Assembly (NCBI RefSeq): GCF_900046455.1
Contig: NZ_FCOT01000009.1
Coordinates: 186,001 to 250,000, forward strand
Reading direction: 5' to 3'
From: Cellulomonas timonensis
GTDB taxonomy: Bacteria; Actinomycetota; Actinomycetes; Actinomycetales; Cellulomonadaceae
Length of the DNA: 64,000 bases
Shown: positions 1 to 9,214 of the stretch, piece by piece
Layout: every line of letters begins with the position of its first letter
How positions within the stretch are numbered: the stretch's first letter is position 1
Notes under the pieces: model-generated
Seen by the model: the letters and a program-made list of their open reading frames with translations, nothing else
What the model was told of the DNA's origin: nothing
Databases searched by the model: none
Program-made: the position numbers and the translations under genes

Positions 1-1007
1 TCCTGGCACGCGGCGGCCTCAAGCTCGACGACGAGCTCGAGCTCGCCATAGAGCAGCGGCTGCGCGAGCCCTGGGACCGGCCCGTGGGCGCCGACGTCGG
101 CCGCATCCGCACCGACAGCGGGGCCGCCGGCGACTCCTATGTGGAGCACCTGGTCAGCACGCTCGACGTCAGCCTGGCCGGGCTGCGGATCGCTGTGGAC
201 TGCGCCAACGGCGCCGCGAGCGACGTCGGCCCCGCCGCCCTGCGCGCCGCCGGCGCCGACGTCGTGGTCATCAACGCCTCGCCCGACGGCCGCAACATCA
301 ACGAGCAGTGCGGGTCCACGCACCCCGAGCAGCTGCAGGCCGCGGTCATCGCCGCGGGCGCGGACCTCGGTGTGGCCTTCGATGGCGACGCCGACCGCTG
401 CCTCGCCGTCGACCATGCGGGCGCGCTGGTCGACGGGGACCAGATCATGGGAGTGCTCGCCGTGGCGATGCGCGACCGCGGGACCCTCGCGCACGACACG
501 CTGGTCGCGACAGTCATGAGCAACCTGGGCCTCAAGCTCGCGATGACCGCGCAGGGCATCCACCTGCTCGAGACGTCGGTGGGCGACAGGTACGTGCTCG
601 AGGCCATGCGGGCCGGCGGCTACTCGCTGGGCGGCGAGCAGTCGGGCCACGTGATCCTCTCCGCGCATGCCACCACGGGGGACGGCGTGCTCACGGCCCT
701 GCAGCTCGCCGGCCGTGTGGCGAGCACCGGGCAGAAGCTCGAGCAGCTCGCCGCGGTGGTCCAGCGGCTGCCGCAGATCCTGGTGAACGTGCCCGGCGTC
801 GACCGCTCGCGCGCCGACAGCGACGAGGCGCTGGCCGCCGCCGTGCGCTCCGCCCAGGAGGAGCTGGGCGAGACCGGGCGGGTGCTGCTGCGCCCCTCGG
901 GCACCGAGCCGCTGGTGCGGGTCATGGTCGAGGCCGCGAGCCAGGCCGACGCCGAGCGCATCGCCGGCCGGCTCGCCGACGTGGTCCGGGAACGGCTCGC
1001 GTTGTGA
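1..1007 (+). CDS. glmM: Phosphoglucosamine mutase, C-terminal part (5' end outside window)
   Basis: Converts glucosamine-6-phosphate to glucosamine-1-phosphate for UDP-GlcNAc and peptidoglycan synthesis in the cytosol. The open frame enters from the left edge (first full codon at 3), so the serine phosphorylation loop and N-terminus lie outside. Visible are the metal loop DGDADR (381-398), the sugar-binding GEQSGH motif near 634-651, and the phosphate-binding RPSGTEP motif (891-911) of the fourth domain, which together identify the alpha-D-phosphohexomutase family. The GlmM identity rather than ManB/Pgm rests on these motifs plus glmS 5 kb downstream. Its TGA overlaps the GTG of def, so the two are translationally coupled. 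Confidence 0.95.
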   Translation, partial: LARGGLKLDDELELAIEQRLREPWDRPVGADVGRIRTDSGAAGDSYVEHLVSTLDVSLAGLRIAVDCANGAASDVGPAALRAAGADVVVINASPDGRNINEQCGSTHPEQLQAAVIAAGADLGVAFDGDADRCLAVDHAGALVDGDQIMGVLAVAMRDRGTLAHDTLVATVMSNLGLKLAMTAQGIHLLETSVGDRYVLEAMRAGGYSLGGEQSGHVILSAHATTGDGVLTALQLAGRVASTGQKLEQLAAVVQRLPQILVNVPGVDRSRADSDEALAAAVRSAQEELGETGRVLLRPSGTEPLVRVMVEAASQADAERIAGRLADVVRERLAL

Positions 1008-1690
1008 CTAACCGCGCTGTGGCCATCCCGGCCGACGTGCTCCGCGCGCACGCGCAGCGGCTGATCGCGGCGGCCCAGGAGCACCCGTCCGGGATCGTCC
1101 CCATCGTGCAGGCCGGGCACCCGGTGCTGCGCATGGTCGCGGAGCCGTTTGACGGGCAGCTCGACTCCGCGGACCTGGAGGCGCTGATCGCGCTGATGCA
1201 CCGGACCATGCGGGCTGCTCCCGGGGTCGGGCTCGCCGCACCGCAGATCGGCCTGCCGCTCGCGCTGGCCCTCGTGGAGGACCCGGGCGCCATCGACGAC
1301 GAGATGCGGATCGCTCGTGAGCGTCCCGCTGTGGAGTTCCGGGTGCTGGTGAACCCGCGGTACACCGCCGTCGGCGAGGAGCGCGCCGCGTTCTACGAGG
1401 GCTGCCTCAGCGTCGAGGGCTACCAGGCGGTCGTCGCGCGGCCCCGGCAGATCCACCTCACTGGCGCCGACGAGACGGGCCGGGCGCTCGACGAGGTCGT
1501 CTCGGGGTGGCCCGCGCGGATCGTGCAGCATGAGACCGACCACCTGGGCGGCACGCTGTACGTGGACCGCGCGGAGCTGCGCTCGCTCGCCGCGACGGAC
1601 GACCTGGGCGGCAGCTGGGCCGCGGAGCCGCACCCCGTGGCCGCCGCCCGCGCGCTCGGCTTCGACCTGGGGACGGCGCCGGCGCGCTGA
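1004..1690 (+). CDS. def: Peptide deformylase
   Basis: Removes the formyl group from nascent N-terminal methionine. The 228-residue protein carries all three family motifs: [10 protein letters not shown] at 74-83, EGCLSV at 132-137 (Cys metal ligand) and QHETDH at 175-180 (two His ligands and the catalytic Glu). The start is GTG at 1004, inside the glmM stop (GTGA overlap). The reading frame is open much further upstream, but that part is a shadow of glmM. An insertion-like N-terminal helix of about 30 residues and a C-terminal tail make it longer than E. coli Def (169 aa), as is common in actinobacterial forms. Confidence 0.95.
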   Translation: MTNRAVAIPADVLRAHAQRLIAAAQEHPSGIVPIVQAGHPVLRMVAEPFDGQLDSADLEALIALMHRTMRAAPGVGLAAPQIGLPLALALVEDPGAIDDEMRIARERPAVEFRVLVNPRYTAVGEERAAFYEGCLSVEGYQAVVARPRQIHLTGADETGRALDEVVSGWPARIVQHETDHLGGTLYVDRAELRSLAATDDLGGSWAAEPHPVAAARALGFDLGTAPAR

Positions 1691-1778
1691 CTGACTGCGC
1701 TCCGCCCACCGGGCGACCTACTGTGGGACCAACGGTCCGGGTCGCCGCCCCGGGCACGACAGCGGGGGCTGATGGGGC

Positions 1779-2432
1779 GTGGAGGACTGGCTCGTCCACC
1801 TAGTGGGCTCACCCTGGGTGTATGTCGCGTTGTACGCCTTCGTGACCATCGACGGGTTCTTCCCGCCGATCCCCAGCGAGTCCGCCGTGATCGCCTTGGC
1901 GGCGTTGTGGGCCTCGGGCGGCGAGCCCAACGTGTACCTGATGGCGGGCGTCGCCGCCGTCGGCGCGTTCACCGGCGATCAGATCGCCTACACGCTCGGC
2001 TCGAAGCTCGACGTGCACCGGGTGCGCCTGTTCCGGACGGGACGGGGCAAGCGCTCGCTCGACTGGGCTGAGCGTGCCCTGACGCGGCGCGGCGCGGCGT
2101 TCATCCTGGCCGCGCGCTACATCCCGGTCGGCCGGGTGGCCGTGAACATGACCGCTGGCGCGCTGGGATACCCGCGGCGGAGGTTCGTGGGCCTCACGGC
2201 GCTGGCCGGGGTCGCCTGGGCGGTGTACGCCACGCTGATCGGCATCGGGGCCGGCCGGTGGCTGGGCGACCACCCCGTGGTCGCGGTGGTGGTGGGAGTC
2301 GTGACCGGCCTGGTGCTGGGGTTGTTCCTCGACTGGCTGCTGCGCCGCCTCATGCCGGCGTCCATGGAGACCGTGCAGCTCGACCCGCCCGGGGAGGGCG
2401 AGGAGCCTGCTGCGGAGGAGGGCGGCCACTGA
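1779..2432 (+). CDS. DedA family membrane protein (first of tandem pair)
   Basis: Polytopic inner-membrane protein of the DedA/SNARE-associated (VTT-fold) family, implicated in undecaprenyl-phosphate or phospholipid recycling; the exact substrate is unknown here. The 217 residues contain the acidic FFPPIPSE motif near 27-34 in a re-entrant loop and the Arg-rich AARYIPVGR motif near 110-118, both essential in characterised DedA proteins, followed by two C-terminal hydrophobic spans. The C-terminal tail is acidic. Start is GTG at 1779; the preceding gap of 88 nt has no clear terminator. A close paralogue follows at 2770-3447, and most of the central region is near-identical in motif order. Confidence 0.9.
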   Translation: MEDWLVHLVGSPWVYVALYAFVTIDGFFPPIPSESAVIALAALWASGGEPNVYLMAGVAAVGAFTGDQIAYTLGSKLDVHRVRLFRTGRGKRSLDWAERALTRRGAAFILAARYIPVGRVAVNMTAGALGYPRRRFVGLTALAGVAWAVYATLIGIGAGRWLGDHPVVAVVVGVVTGLVLGLFLDWLLRRLMPASMETVQLDPPGEGEEPAAEEGGH

Positions 2433-2769
2433 GCCGCGGGGCGTCGCCCATCGGTCCCGTCGGCCCCCTGGGGGGACCCAGAGTCTGAGGCCGTTGTCCG
2501 CCCTGCGGAGGGTCTCTCTCACGGACATCTCATCCACGCGGCGGACGACCGCGCCCTGGCCTGCGCGACATCATCGTCAGGGGGCCCGCACGCGGGGATT
2601 CAGGGGTCTCTCGGGGGGATAACCGATATCGCTCGACGCCCTCGGCTTCGTAGTGTCGTCCGCAGAGCCTTCCCGCGCGTGCGCCTGCCGGCCTGCCCGC
2701 CCGTGCGCTGTCGAGCACGACCGCGCACCACATGCTGCCTGGCAGCCGACCACCTGGAGCTGATGACAC
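2433..2769. other. Gene-free interval between the two dedA genes
   Basis: No open frame here has coding character and no strong hairpin was found. A TAGTGT hexamer at 2651-2656 could be a -10 element for the downstream dedA, but no convincing -35 lies 17 bp upstream. The interval separates two paralogues, so it may simply be the remnant spacer of a tandem duplication. Confidence 0.4.
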
Positions 2770-3447
2770 GTGCTGGAGGAATGGATCCTCGCACTCGCAA
2801 GCTCGGTAGTGGTCTATCCGGGGGTGCTCGCCTTCGCCGCGATCGACGGGTTCTTCCCACCGGTGCCGAGCGAGTCGGTGGTGATCGCCCTGGCCGCGAT
2901 CTCCACGGCCGAGGGGGCGCCGAACCTCTGGCTGCTGGGGCTGGTGGCCGCGGTCGGGGCCTTCAGCGGCGACCAGATCGCCTACCTCATCGGCAGCCGG
3001 GTCGACGTCCACCGGCTCCGGCTGTTCCGCGGCGCGCAGGGCGCCAAGGCACTGGCCTGGGCCGAGCACGCGCTCGCACACCGTGGCTCGTCCTTCATCC
3101 TCGCGGCGCGGTACATCCCGATCGGGCGCGTGGCCGTCAACATGAGCGCCGGCGCGCTGGGCTACCCGCATCGGCGCTTCATGGCGCTCTCGGCCCTCGC
3201 CTGTGTCACCTGGGCCGCCTACGGCGTCGCGATCGGCGTGGGGGCCGGGGCCTGGCTGCACGACCATCCCGTCGTGGCGGTCGTGGTGGGGGTGTGCGTC
3301 GGCGCCGTCGTGGGCCTGCTCATCGACCGCATGCTCCGGCGGTGGCTGCGTCCCTCGGCGCAGCCGATGGTGCTGGCCCGACCCGGGACGCGTCCTGACG
3401 CCGACGCCGGCGCCGAGCCGGCTGTGGGGCGGCGCGGGCATCCGTAA
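2770..3447 (+). CDS. DedA family membrane protein (second of tandem pair)
   Basis: A 225-residue paralogue of the protein at 1779-2432 with the same landmarks: FFPPVPSE near 30-37, GDQIAY near 73-78, AARYIPIGR near 115-123, a DHPVVAVVVG transmembrane stretch and a basic RMLRR end to the last helix. The family is thought to flip or transport lipid carriers or phospholipids. Start is GTG at 2770. The stop codon TAA (3445-3447) doubles as the first bases of the predicted -10 element of the next gene. Function of having two copies is unknown; redundancy among DedA proteins is common. Confidence 0.9.
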   Translation: MLEEWILALASSVVVYPGVLAFAAIDGFFPPVPSESVVIALAAISTAEGAPNLWLLGLVAAVGAFSGDQIAYLIGSRVDVHRLRLFRGAQGAKALAWAEHALAHRGSSFILAARYIPIGRVAVNMSAGALGYPHRRFMALSALACVTWAAYGVAIGVGAGAWLHDHPVVAVVVGVCVGAVVGLLIDRMLRRWLRPSAQPMVLARPGTRPDADAGAEPAVGRRGHP

Positions 3448-3450
3448 GGT
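3445..3450 (+). promoter_or_regulatory. Predicted -10 (TAAGGT) of leaderless ybaK-type gene
   Basis: TAAGGT ends 7 nt before the ATG at 3458, the spacing of a leaderless transcript. It overlaps the dedA stop codon. No -35 match is evident. Confidence 0.5.
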
Positions 3451-3457
3451 GAGGGGC

Positions 3458-3964
3458 ATGCCCGACATGTCACGCCCTGTCCCGTCCCAGCCGGAACGCC
3501 TGCACCGCAACGCGGAGCACATGCACCACACCCTGACCGCACTCGGGGTGGACGGCCAGGTGCGGGAGCTCGCGGACTCGGCGCGCACGGCGCTCGACGC
3601 GGCGCAGGCCCTCGGCGTCGAGGTCGGCGCGATCGCGAGCTCGCTGGTCTTCTTGCACAGCGGCGCGCCGCTGCTCGTGGTGACGTCAGGCGCCCACCGG
3701 GTCGAGCCGGCCCTCGTGGAGGACCTGCTGGGCGGCCGGCTCGAGCGCGCCGACGCGGACGCGGTCCGGGCCGCCACCGGCCAGCCGATCGGCGGCGTCG
3801 GCCCCGTTGGGCACCCGACGCCGTTGCGCACCCTCGTCGACGTCGCCCTCGGGGCGTTCGACGTGGTGTGGGCGGCCGCGGGCACACCGCATGCGGTGTT
3901 CCCGACGAGCTATCCGGAGCTGCTGCGGATCACCGGTGGGACGCCGGCGGTGGTCGGACGCTGA
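3458..3964 (+). CDS. YbaK/EbsC-type aminoacyl-tRNA editing protein
   Basis: A 168-residue single-domain protein of the YbaK/ProX family of trans-editing deacylases that hydrolyse mischarged tRNAs such as Cys- or Ala-tRNAPro. Seen are the N-terminal amphipathic helix, the IASSLVFLHSGAPLLVVTSG core, the conserved ATGQPIGGVGPVGH segment (about residues 108-121) that forms the substrate pocket, and the terminal AAGTPHAVFPTSY strand. The substrate cannot be assigned from sequence. The ATG at 3458 is chosen over upstream in-frame starts because those lie inside the dedA gene in another frame and because a -10 hexamer sits 7 nt before it. Confidence 0.88.
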   Translation: MPDMSRPVPSQPERLHRNAEHMHHTLTALGVDGQVRELADSARTALDAAQALGVEVGAIASSLVFLHSGAPLLVVTSGAHRVEPALVEDLLGGRLERADADAVRAATGQPIGGVGPVGHPTPLRTLVDVALGAFDVVWAAAGTPHAVFPTSYPELLRITGGTPAVVGR

Positions 3965-4131
3965 TTCGCGTCCTTCCTGACACTCTGTCCCGCTCCGCCG
4001 CCGCGCGCGGGTCACGCCCCGGCAACGATCGACCGGATGAGGCTAACGATCTGGTCTCGACCGGCGACGAGGGCGCCCGGGCTGCCTAATCTCGGAGCTG
4101 GGACCACACCGTCGTCGTCCCCTGCGGCCGT

Positions 4132-4152
4132 CCCCGCTCGTCATGAGCGGGG
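4132..4152. other. Stem-loop in the leader of the lipoprotein gene
   Basis: CCCCGCTC (4132-4139) pairs perfectly with GAGCGGGG (4145-4152) around a 5-nt loop. The ATG at 4143, a possible upstream start of the next gene, would be buried in this hairpin, which is one reason the start at 4191 is preferred. A TAATCT hexamer at 4087-4092 may be the -10 element of the leader transcript. Confidence 0.45.
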
Positions 4153-4190
4153 CGGTTCTGCAGCCGGGGGCGGACGACGGGGGGGGGCGT

Positions 4191-4874
4191 ATGCGAGTGT
4201 GGACGACGAGTGGCATGCGCGAGATCTCGGCGCCACGCCCGATGGCCCGGCCCAGCCGAGCCCGGAGCGCCCGCATCGTGGGGGCGGCCGTGGCATCGGT
4301 GCTGGTCTTCGGCGCCTGCGCCGCGCCGACGGCCTCCCCATTGCCCGAGCCCGCCGAGCCCGCCGTCGGGGCCGACTGCCTGGCGCCCCAGGTCGTGCAG
4401 ACCCTCGGGCTGTCGCTCGACGCGACCGCCACCGCGACGTCTCACCCGGACGCGCCGGACGCCGGCTCCGTGCCCGAGGGCTTCACGCCGTCCGCGGTGC
4501 TGCAGTGCCTCGCGGGCGAGACGCTCACCGACGTCTCCGGGGTCTGGGACGCCGTGACCGTCAGGCGCCTCGAGGGCGACCTCGCCCGCCTGGTCGCCGC
4601 GCTCACCCGGCCGTCCCTCCACGCCGACGAGGCGGGCGCGTGCCCGGCGGACACCGCGCCGGCGTGGGAGCTCTGGCTGATGGACGCGATGGGCAAGGCC
4701 ATCCGCGCTGCGCTGCCGGTGGACGCCTGCGGCGACATTCAGCCAGAGGTGGCCGAGGCGGTCGGCAGCCTCGCCGAGGGGGAGGTCACCCACTACCCGG
4801 TGCGGCTGGCGTATGCGCGGTCGGCCGCGGACGAGCCCGTGGGCGCGGGCCCGGTGCTGCTCGTCGGGCCCTGA
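4191..4874 (+). CDS. Putative lipoprotein of unknown function
   Basis: No family was recognised. From ATG 4191 the product is 227 residues: a basic N-terminus, a hydrophobic stretch ending in a lipobox VFGAC (Cys about residue 43), then a Pro/Ala-rich spacer and a compact domain with several Cys residues (DCLAPQ, LQCLAG, GACPAD, DACGD) that could form disulfides outside the cell. ATG 4242 gives a more typical 26-residue signal peptide; ATG 4143 lies in a hairpin and is less likely. The SD-like run of G just before 4191 is weak evidence. Location on the outer face of the membrane follows from the lipobox. Confidence 0.65.
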   Translation: MRVWTTSGMREISAPRPMARPSRARSARIVGAAVASVLVFGACAAPTASPLPEPAEPAVGADCLAPQVVQTLGLSLDATATATSHPDAPDAGSVPEGFTPSAVLQCLAGETLTDVSGVWDAVTVRRLEGDLARLVAALTRPSLHADEAGACPADTAPAWELWLMDAMGKAIRAALPVDACGDIQPEVAEAVGSLAEGEVTHYPVRLAYARSAADEPVGAGPVLLVGP

Positions 4875-4877
4875 GCA

Positions 4878-4917
4878 GATCAGGGCGTGCGCAGCCGGAT
4901 CAGAGCTTGCGCAGCCG
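4878..4917. repeat. Imperfect 20-bp tandem duplication at the coaA 3' end
   Basis: GATCAGGGCGTGCGCAGCCG (4878-4897) and GATCAGAGCTTGCGCAGCCG (4898-4917) lie head to tail and differ at two positions. The second copy contains the coaA stop codon and last codons (on the minus strand); the first is its decayed duplicate beyond the stop. Confidence 0.7.
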
Positions 4918-5871
4918 GACGCGCTCGACGGCGTGGTCCTTGCCCTTGCGCAGCACCAGCGTGGCCCGGCTGCGGGTCGGCAGGATGTTCTGCACCAGGT
5001 TCGGCGCGTTGATGGTGTCCCACAGGTGCTCGGCGGTGTCCACGGCCTCGGCGTCGCTGAGCGAGGCGTACCGGCGGAAGTAGGACTCGGGGCGTGCGAA
5101 CGCGGTGGCCCGCAGCGACAGGAACCGGTCGACGTACCACTGCCGCACGTCGTCGGTGCGGGCGTCGACGTAGATCGAGAAGTCGAAGAAGTCGCTCACC
5201 GCGAGGTTCGAGGTGCCCTCGGACGTCGGGCGGGCGGGCTGCAGCACGTTCAGGCCCTCGACGATCAGCACGTCGGGGCGGCGGACCACCACCTCGGCTG
5301 CCGGCACGATGTCGTAGGACAGGTGGTCGTACACGGGAGCACGGACCTCGGGGCGCCCGGCCTTGACCTTGGACACGAAGCGCACCAGCGCGCGGCGGTC
5401 GTACGACTCGGGGAAGCCCTTGCGGTCCATCAGCCCGCGGCGCCGCAGCTCCGCGTTCGGGTAGAGGAACCCGTCGGTGGTGATGAGCTCGACGCGGGGG
5501 GTCGCGGGCCACCGCGCCATGAGCTCGCGCAGCAGGCGCGCGGTGGTGGACTTGCCCACCGCGACGGATCCCGCGACGCCGATGACGAACGGCGTGCTGC
5601 CCGTGTCCTCCCGCAGGAAGGTGCTCGACGCCTCATGCAGCCCGCGCGTGGCGCCCACGTACAGGTCGAGCAGCCGCGACACCGGACGGTAGACGGCGTC
5701 GACCTCGGCGAGGTCGATCGGGTCGCCCAGGCCGGCGAGGCGCTCGACATCAGCGTCAGTGAGGGGCAGAGGCGTCGATTCGGACAGCTTCGCCCACGCG
5801 TCGCGGTCGAGATCGACGTAGGGCGTCGACGGCACAGGGTCGTGGCTCGATGGCACGCACCGATTGTGCAT
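4900..5871 (-). CDS. coaA: Type I pantothenate kinase
   Basis: Phosphorylates pantothenate, the first committed step of coenzyme A synthesis. The P-loop GSVAVGKST is at residues 101-109, followed by TTDGFLYPN, the YDRR and SYDIVP motifs and a long C-terminal domain ending [18 protein letters not shown], all characteristic of bacterial CoaA. Length is 323 residues from ATG 5871; GTG 5856 gives 318 and may be the true start because CACAAT ends 6 nt before it on the minus strand, matching the leaderless pattern of many genes here. It is divergent from glmS with only about 40-55 bp between starts, so the two promoters must interleave. Confidence 0.93.
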   Translation of the reverse strand: MHNRCVPSSHDPVPSTPYVDLDRDAWAKLSESTPLPLTDADVERLAGLGDPIDLAEVDAVYRPVSRLLDLYVGATRGLHEASSTFLREDTGSTPFVIGVAGSVAVGKSTTARLLRELMARWPATPRVELITTDGFLYPNAELRRRGLMDRKGFPESYDRRALVRFVSKVKAGRPEVRAPVYDHLSYDIVPAAEVVVRRPDVLIVEGLNVLQPARPTSEGTSNLAVSDFFDFSIYVDARTDDVRQWYVDRFLSLRATAFARPESYFRRYASLSDAEAVDTAEHLWDTINAPNLVQNILPTRSRATLVLRKGKDHAVERVRLRKL

Positions 5872-5898
5872 GATCAACGGGCACGGCTGGCGCCACCG

Positions 5899-5904
5899 TA
5901 GACT
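5899..5904 (+). promoter_or_regulatory. Predicted -10 (TAGACT) of leaderless glmS
   Basis: TAGACT ends 7 nt before the glmS ATG at 5912. With coaA starting at 5856 or 5871 on the other strand there is no room for a leader, nor for a glmS ribozyme. Confidence 0.6.
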
Positions 5905-5911
5905 GGCGCCC

Positions 5912-7771
5912 ATGTGTGGAATCGTCGGATACGTCGGCAGCCAGGAGCCCAACGGGCGCCCCCTCGAGGTCGTCCTCGAAGGGTTGCGACGACTGGAGTA
6001 CCGGGGCTACGACTCCGCGGGCATCGCGATCACCGGCACCGCGGACGGCCTGACGTCGGTCGCGAAGAAGTCGGGCAAGCTCGCGAACCTCGTCGAGGTG
6101 CTCGACGCGTCGCCACTCCCCGCCGGCACCGCCGCGATCGGCCACACCCGCTGGGCCACGCACGGCGGCCCCACCGACGGCAACGCGCACCCGCACGTGG
6201 TGGGCGAGCTCGCGGTCATCCACAACGGCATCATCGAGAACTTCGTGCAGCTCAAGGCCGCGCTCCTCGCCGACGGCGCCGAGTTCCAGTCGGAGACGGA
6301 CACCGAGGTCGTGGCGCATCTGCTGCACGACGCGCATAAGGAGCTCGGCGACCTGACAGCGGCGATGCTGTCCGTGGTGCGCCGCCTGCACGGCACGTTC
6401 ACCCTGCTGGCCGTGCACTCGAGCGCGCCCGACACCGTTGTCGGAGCCCGGCACGACTCGCCGCTGGTCGTGGGCCTCGGCGAGGGCGAGAACTTCCTCG
6501 GCTCCGACGTGGCCGCGTTCATCGCGCACACCAAGGAGGCCCTCGAGCTCGGCCAGGACCAGGTCGTGACGATCACGCCGACCTCTGTCGAGGTCGTCGA
6601 CTTCGACGGGAACCGCGTCGAGCCGCGCCGTTTCACCGTCGACTGGGACGCGGCAGCCGCCGAGAAGAACGGGTTCCGCTCGTTCATGGACAAGGAGATC
6701 CACGACCAGCCGCATGCGGTCGCGGACACGCTGCTGGGCCGCACGGACATCAACGGCCGCCTGGTGCTGGACGACCTGCGGATCGACGAGTCGGTGCTGC
6801 GCTCGGTCGACAAGATCGTCGTGATCGCCTGCGGCACGGCGGCCTACGCGGGCCACGTCGCCAAGTACGCGATCGAGCACTGGTGCCGCATACCGGTGGA
6901 GGTGGAGCTCGCGCACGAGTTCCGCTACCGCGACCCCGTCGTGAACTCCAAGACGCTGGTCGTCGCGATCTCGCAGTCCGGCGAGACGATGGACACCCTG
7001 ATGGCCGTCCGTCATGCGCGCGAGCAGGGCGCGAAGGTGCTCGCCATCGTCAACACGCACGGGTCGACGATCCCGCGCGAGTCCGATGCCGTGCTCTACA
7101 CCCACGCCGGCCCGGAGATCGCCGTCGCGTCCACCAAGGCGTTCCTGTCGCAGATCACGGCCGCCTACCTGCTGGGCCTGTACCTGGCCCAGCTGCGCGG
7201 CAACAAGTTCGCCGACGAGATCGCGGAGATCCTCGACGACCTCCGCGAGATGCCGGACAAGATCCAGCAGGTGCTGGACCGCGCGGACCACGTGCGCGAG
7301 ACCGCCCGGTCGATGGCCGACGCCTCCTCGGTGCTGTTCCTGGGCCGGCACGTCGGCTTCCCGGTGGCGATGGAGGGCGCGCTCAAGCTCAAGGAGCTCG
7401 CCTACATCCACGCCGAGGGCTTCGCCGCCGGCGAGCTCAAGCATGGGCCGATCGCCCTCGTCGAGGAGGGGCAGCCGGTGTTCGTGGTGGTGCCCTCGCC
7501 GCGTGGCCGGGACTCCCTGCACTCGAAGGTCGTCTCGAACATCCAGGAGATCCGGGCCCGTGGCGCGCGCACCCTGGTGATCGCGGAGGACGGCGACGAC
7601 GCGGTGCTGCCGTTCGCCGACGAGGTGTTCTTCGTGCCGCAGTCGCCGACGCTGCTCGCGCCGCTGCTGACGGTCGTGCCGCTGCAGATCTTCGCCTGTG
7701 AGCTGGCCACGGCCCGCGGGCTGGACGTGGACCAGCCGCGCAACCTCGCGAAGTCCGTCACCGTCGAGTGA
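5912..7771 (+). CDS. glmS: Glutamine--fructose-6-phosphate aminotransferase (isomerizing)
   Basis: Makes glucosamine-6-phosphate from fructose-6-phosphate and glutamine, feeding GlmM encoded at the left edge. The 619-residue protein starts MCGIVGYVG, so Cys2 becomes the N-terminal nucleophile after Met removal; the class II glutaminase domain shows HTRWATHG and HNGIIEN. Two SIS isomerase domains follow, with [25 protein letters not shown] and the C-terminal LAKSVTVE ending typical of GlmS. The open frame extends upstream to 5864 but the required Cys fixes the start at 5912. acpS follows after 22 nt and is probably cotranscribed. Confidence 0.97.
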   Translation: MCGIVGYVGSQEPNGRPLEVVLEGLRRLEYRGYDSAGIAITGTADGLTSVAKKSGKLANLVEVLDASPLPAGTAAIGHTRWATHGGPTDGNAHPHVVGELAVIHNGIIENFVQLKAALLADGAEFQSETDTEVVAHLLHDAHKELGDLTAAMLSVVRRLHGTFTLLAVHSSAPDTVVGARHDSPLVVGLGEGENFLGSDVAAFIAHTKEALELGQDQVVTITPTSVEVVDFDGNRVEPRRFTVDWDAAAAEKNGFRSFMDKEIHDQPHAVADTLLGRTDINGRLVLDDLRIDESVLRSVDKIVVIACGTAAYAGHVAKYAIEHWCRIPVEVELAHEFRYRDPVVNSKTLVVAISQSGETMDTLMAVRHAREQGAKVLAIVNTHGSTIPRESDAVLYTHAGPEIAVASTKAFLSQITAAYLLGLYLAQLRGNKFADEIAEILDDLREMPDKIQQVLDRADHVRETARSMADASSVLFLGRHVGFPVAMEGALKLKELAYIHAEGFAAGELKHGPIALVEEGQPVFVVVPSPRGRDSLHSKVVSNIQEIRARGARTLVIAEDGDDAVLPFADEVFFVPQSPTLLAPLLTVVPLQIFACELATARGLDVDQPRNLAKSVTVE

Positions 7772-7793
7772 TCGCCCGAGTGAGGGGCGCGGC

Positions 7794-8153
7794 ATGATCG
7801 TCGGCGTCGGCATCGACGTCGTCGACGTGGCCCGGTTCATGGCGACGCTGGAGCGTGCGCCAGGACTCCGCGACCGGCTGTTCACCGACGAGGAGCGCGA
7901 CCTGCCTGCGAGCTCGCTGGCCGCGCGGTTCGCCGCCAAGGAGGCCATCGCCAAGGCGCTCGGCGCGCCCGGCGGGATGCGGTGGCACGACGCGACAGTG
8001 CGCCGGATCGTCGGCGGGCCGCCCGAGGTGGAGGTGCGGGGCACCGTGGCGGCGCGCGCCGAGGCGCTCGGGGTGTCCCGGTTCCACCTGTCGATCTCGC
8101 ACGACGCCGGGATCGCCTCCGCGATGGTGGTCGCGGAGGGCGACCTCGGCTGA
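7794..8153 (+). CDS. acpS: Holo-[acyl-carrier-protein] synthase
   Basis: Transfers 4'-phosphopantetheine from CoA to acyl carrier protein. The 119-residue protein has the two diagnostic motifs [10 protein letters not shown] (Mg-binding Asp8) and [12 protein letters not shown] (Glu50), and ends with the [14 protein letters not shown] strand. ATG 7794 is preceded by GAGGGG at SD distance; the frame is open upstream only through glmS. It sits 22 nt after glmS, and its CoA substrate depends on coaA, divergently encoded just upstream. It is convergent with the LLM gene, 12 nt away. Confidence 0.95.
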   Translation: MIVGVGIDVVDVARFMATLERAPGLRDRLFTDEERDLPASSLAARFAAKEAIAKALGAPGGMRWHDATVRRIVGGPPEVEVRGTVAARAEALGVSRFHLSISHDAGIASAMVVAEGDLG

Positions 8154-8165
8154 GCGGTCGACGGG

Positions 8166-9152
8166 TCAGCGCAGGGCCGGCACGACCTCGCGCTCGAACA
8201 GCTCGATGCCGGATCGGTCGTAGGCCGCCTCGGCGAAGTACGTGATCGCGTAGGCCAGCCCCAGGCCGTCCAGCTCGCGCAGCTTGTCGACGATCTGCTC
8301 CGGGGTGCCGACCAGCGGCCCGGTGCGGAACTGCTCCAGGACCTCGTCGGCCTTGGCGGGGACGGTGCGCGCGTAGTGGTCGTGGATCCAGGCGAGCCGG
8401 TCGTCCACGTCGGCCTGCGTCGCGCCGATGACCACGTTGTAGTTGGCGGACCGGGTGATCTGGGCGAAGTCGCGCCCCAGCGCCGCGCAGTGCTCGGCCA
8501 GCACTGCCGACTTGTGCGCGAAGCCCTCCGGGCTGCCGTCGAAGTTCGTGTACGCGGCGTGCTGCGCCGCGATCCGCAGGGTCTTCTTCTCCCCGCCGCC
8601 CGCGATCCACAGCGGCGGCCCGCCCGCCTGCAGGGGGAGCGGCGAGAGCTGCGCGCCGTCCACCTGGTAGTGCGCGCCGTCCAGCGTCGCGACGCCCTTC
8701 GACCAGAGCTGCTGGAAGATCTCCACGCCCTCCTCCAGGGCGGCGATCCGCTCCCCGGCGCGCGGGAACCCGTAGCCGTAGGCGCGCCACTCGTGCTCGT
8801 ACCAGCCCGCCCCGATGCCCATCTCCACCCGTCCGCCGGAGATGATGTCGGCCGTCGCGGCGACCTTGGCCAGGTAGGCCGGGTTGCGGTACGACATGCA
8901 CGTGCACATCTGGCCGAGCCGGACCCGCTGGGTGCTCGCGGCGAACGCGGAGATGAGGCTCCAGGCCTCGTGGGTCGCCTCGCCGTTGGGCTCCGGCACC
9001 GCATGGAAGTGGTCGTAGACCCAGACGGACTCCCAGGTGTCGCCCTCGTCGGCGTGCCGCGCGAGGCCGTGCATCACGGCCCAATGGTCTACCGGGTCGA
9101 TGCCTGTCAGGTCCTGTCGCCAGCCCTGCGGGATGAAGAGTCCGAATCGCAT
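8166..9152 (-). CDS. LLM-class F420-dependent oxidoreductase
   Basis: A 328-residue TIM-barrel protein of the luciferase-like monooxygenase family. It opens MRFGLFIPQGW and shows VYDHFH, the cofactor-side stretch MSYRNPAYLAKVAATADIISGGR, GIGAGWYEHEW and GGGEKKTLRIAA. The pattern is like the mycobacterial Rv1855c-type group, which is predicted to use F420; substrate unknown. The cofactor assignment is family inference, since FMN forms share the fold. On the minus strand TAGGTT ends 6 nt before the ATG, so the gene is probably leaderless. It is divergent from nnr across 62 bp. Confidence 0.85.
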   Translation of the reverse strand: MRFGLFIPQGWRQDLTGIDPVDHWAVMHGLARHADEGDTWESVWVYDHFHAVPEPNGEATHEAWSLISAFAASTQRVRLGQMCTCMSYRNPAYLAKVAATADIISGGRVEMGIGAGWYEHEWRAYGYGFPRAGERIAALEEGVEIFQQLWSKGVATLDGAHYQVDGAQLSPLPLQAGGPPLWIAGGGEKKTLRIAAQHAAYTNFDGSPEGFAHKSAVLAEHCAALGRDFAQITRSANYNVVIGATQADVDDRLAWIHDHYARTVPAKADEVLEQFRTGPLVGTPEQIVDKLRELDGLGLAYAITYFAEAAYDRSGIELFEREVVPALR

Positions 9153-9158
9153 GGACTG

Positions 9159-9208
9159 AACCTAACGGGTGAACCCGGCGCGACCGGCGCCCGTGGGGCC
9201 GACATGAT
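9159..9208. promoter_or_regulatory. Divergent leaderless promoters, LLM oxidoreductase and nnr
   Basis: On the minus strand TAGGTT (9164-9159) ends 6 nt before the LLM ATG at 9152. On the plus strand CATGAT (9203-9208) ends 6 nt before the nnr GTG at 9215. The two -10 elements face away from each other within 62 bp. Confidence 0.5.
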
Positions 9209-9214
9209 GGACAG

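Noticed and set aside
3987-4092. A small RNA or an additional gene between ybaK and the lipoprotein gene
   Set aside because: No frame with protein-like composition and no terminator-type structure at a consistent position; only a possible -10 and the leader hairpin.
5872-5911. A glmS ribozyme or riboswitch
   Set aside because: Only about 40 bp separate the coaA and glmS starts, far too short for the ribozyme, and the -10 element indicates a leaderless transcript.
5756-9004. A 1082-codon minus-strand open frame
   Set aside because: It is antisense to glmS and acpS, and its residue content is Arg/Ser/Pro-rich noise. The real minus-strand genes here are coaA and the LLM oxidoreductase.
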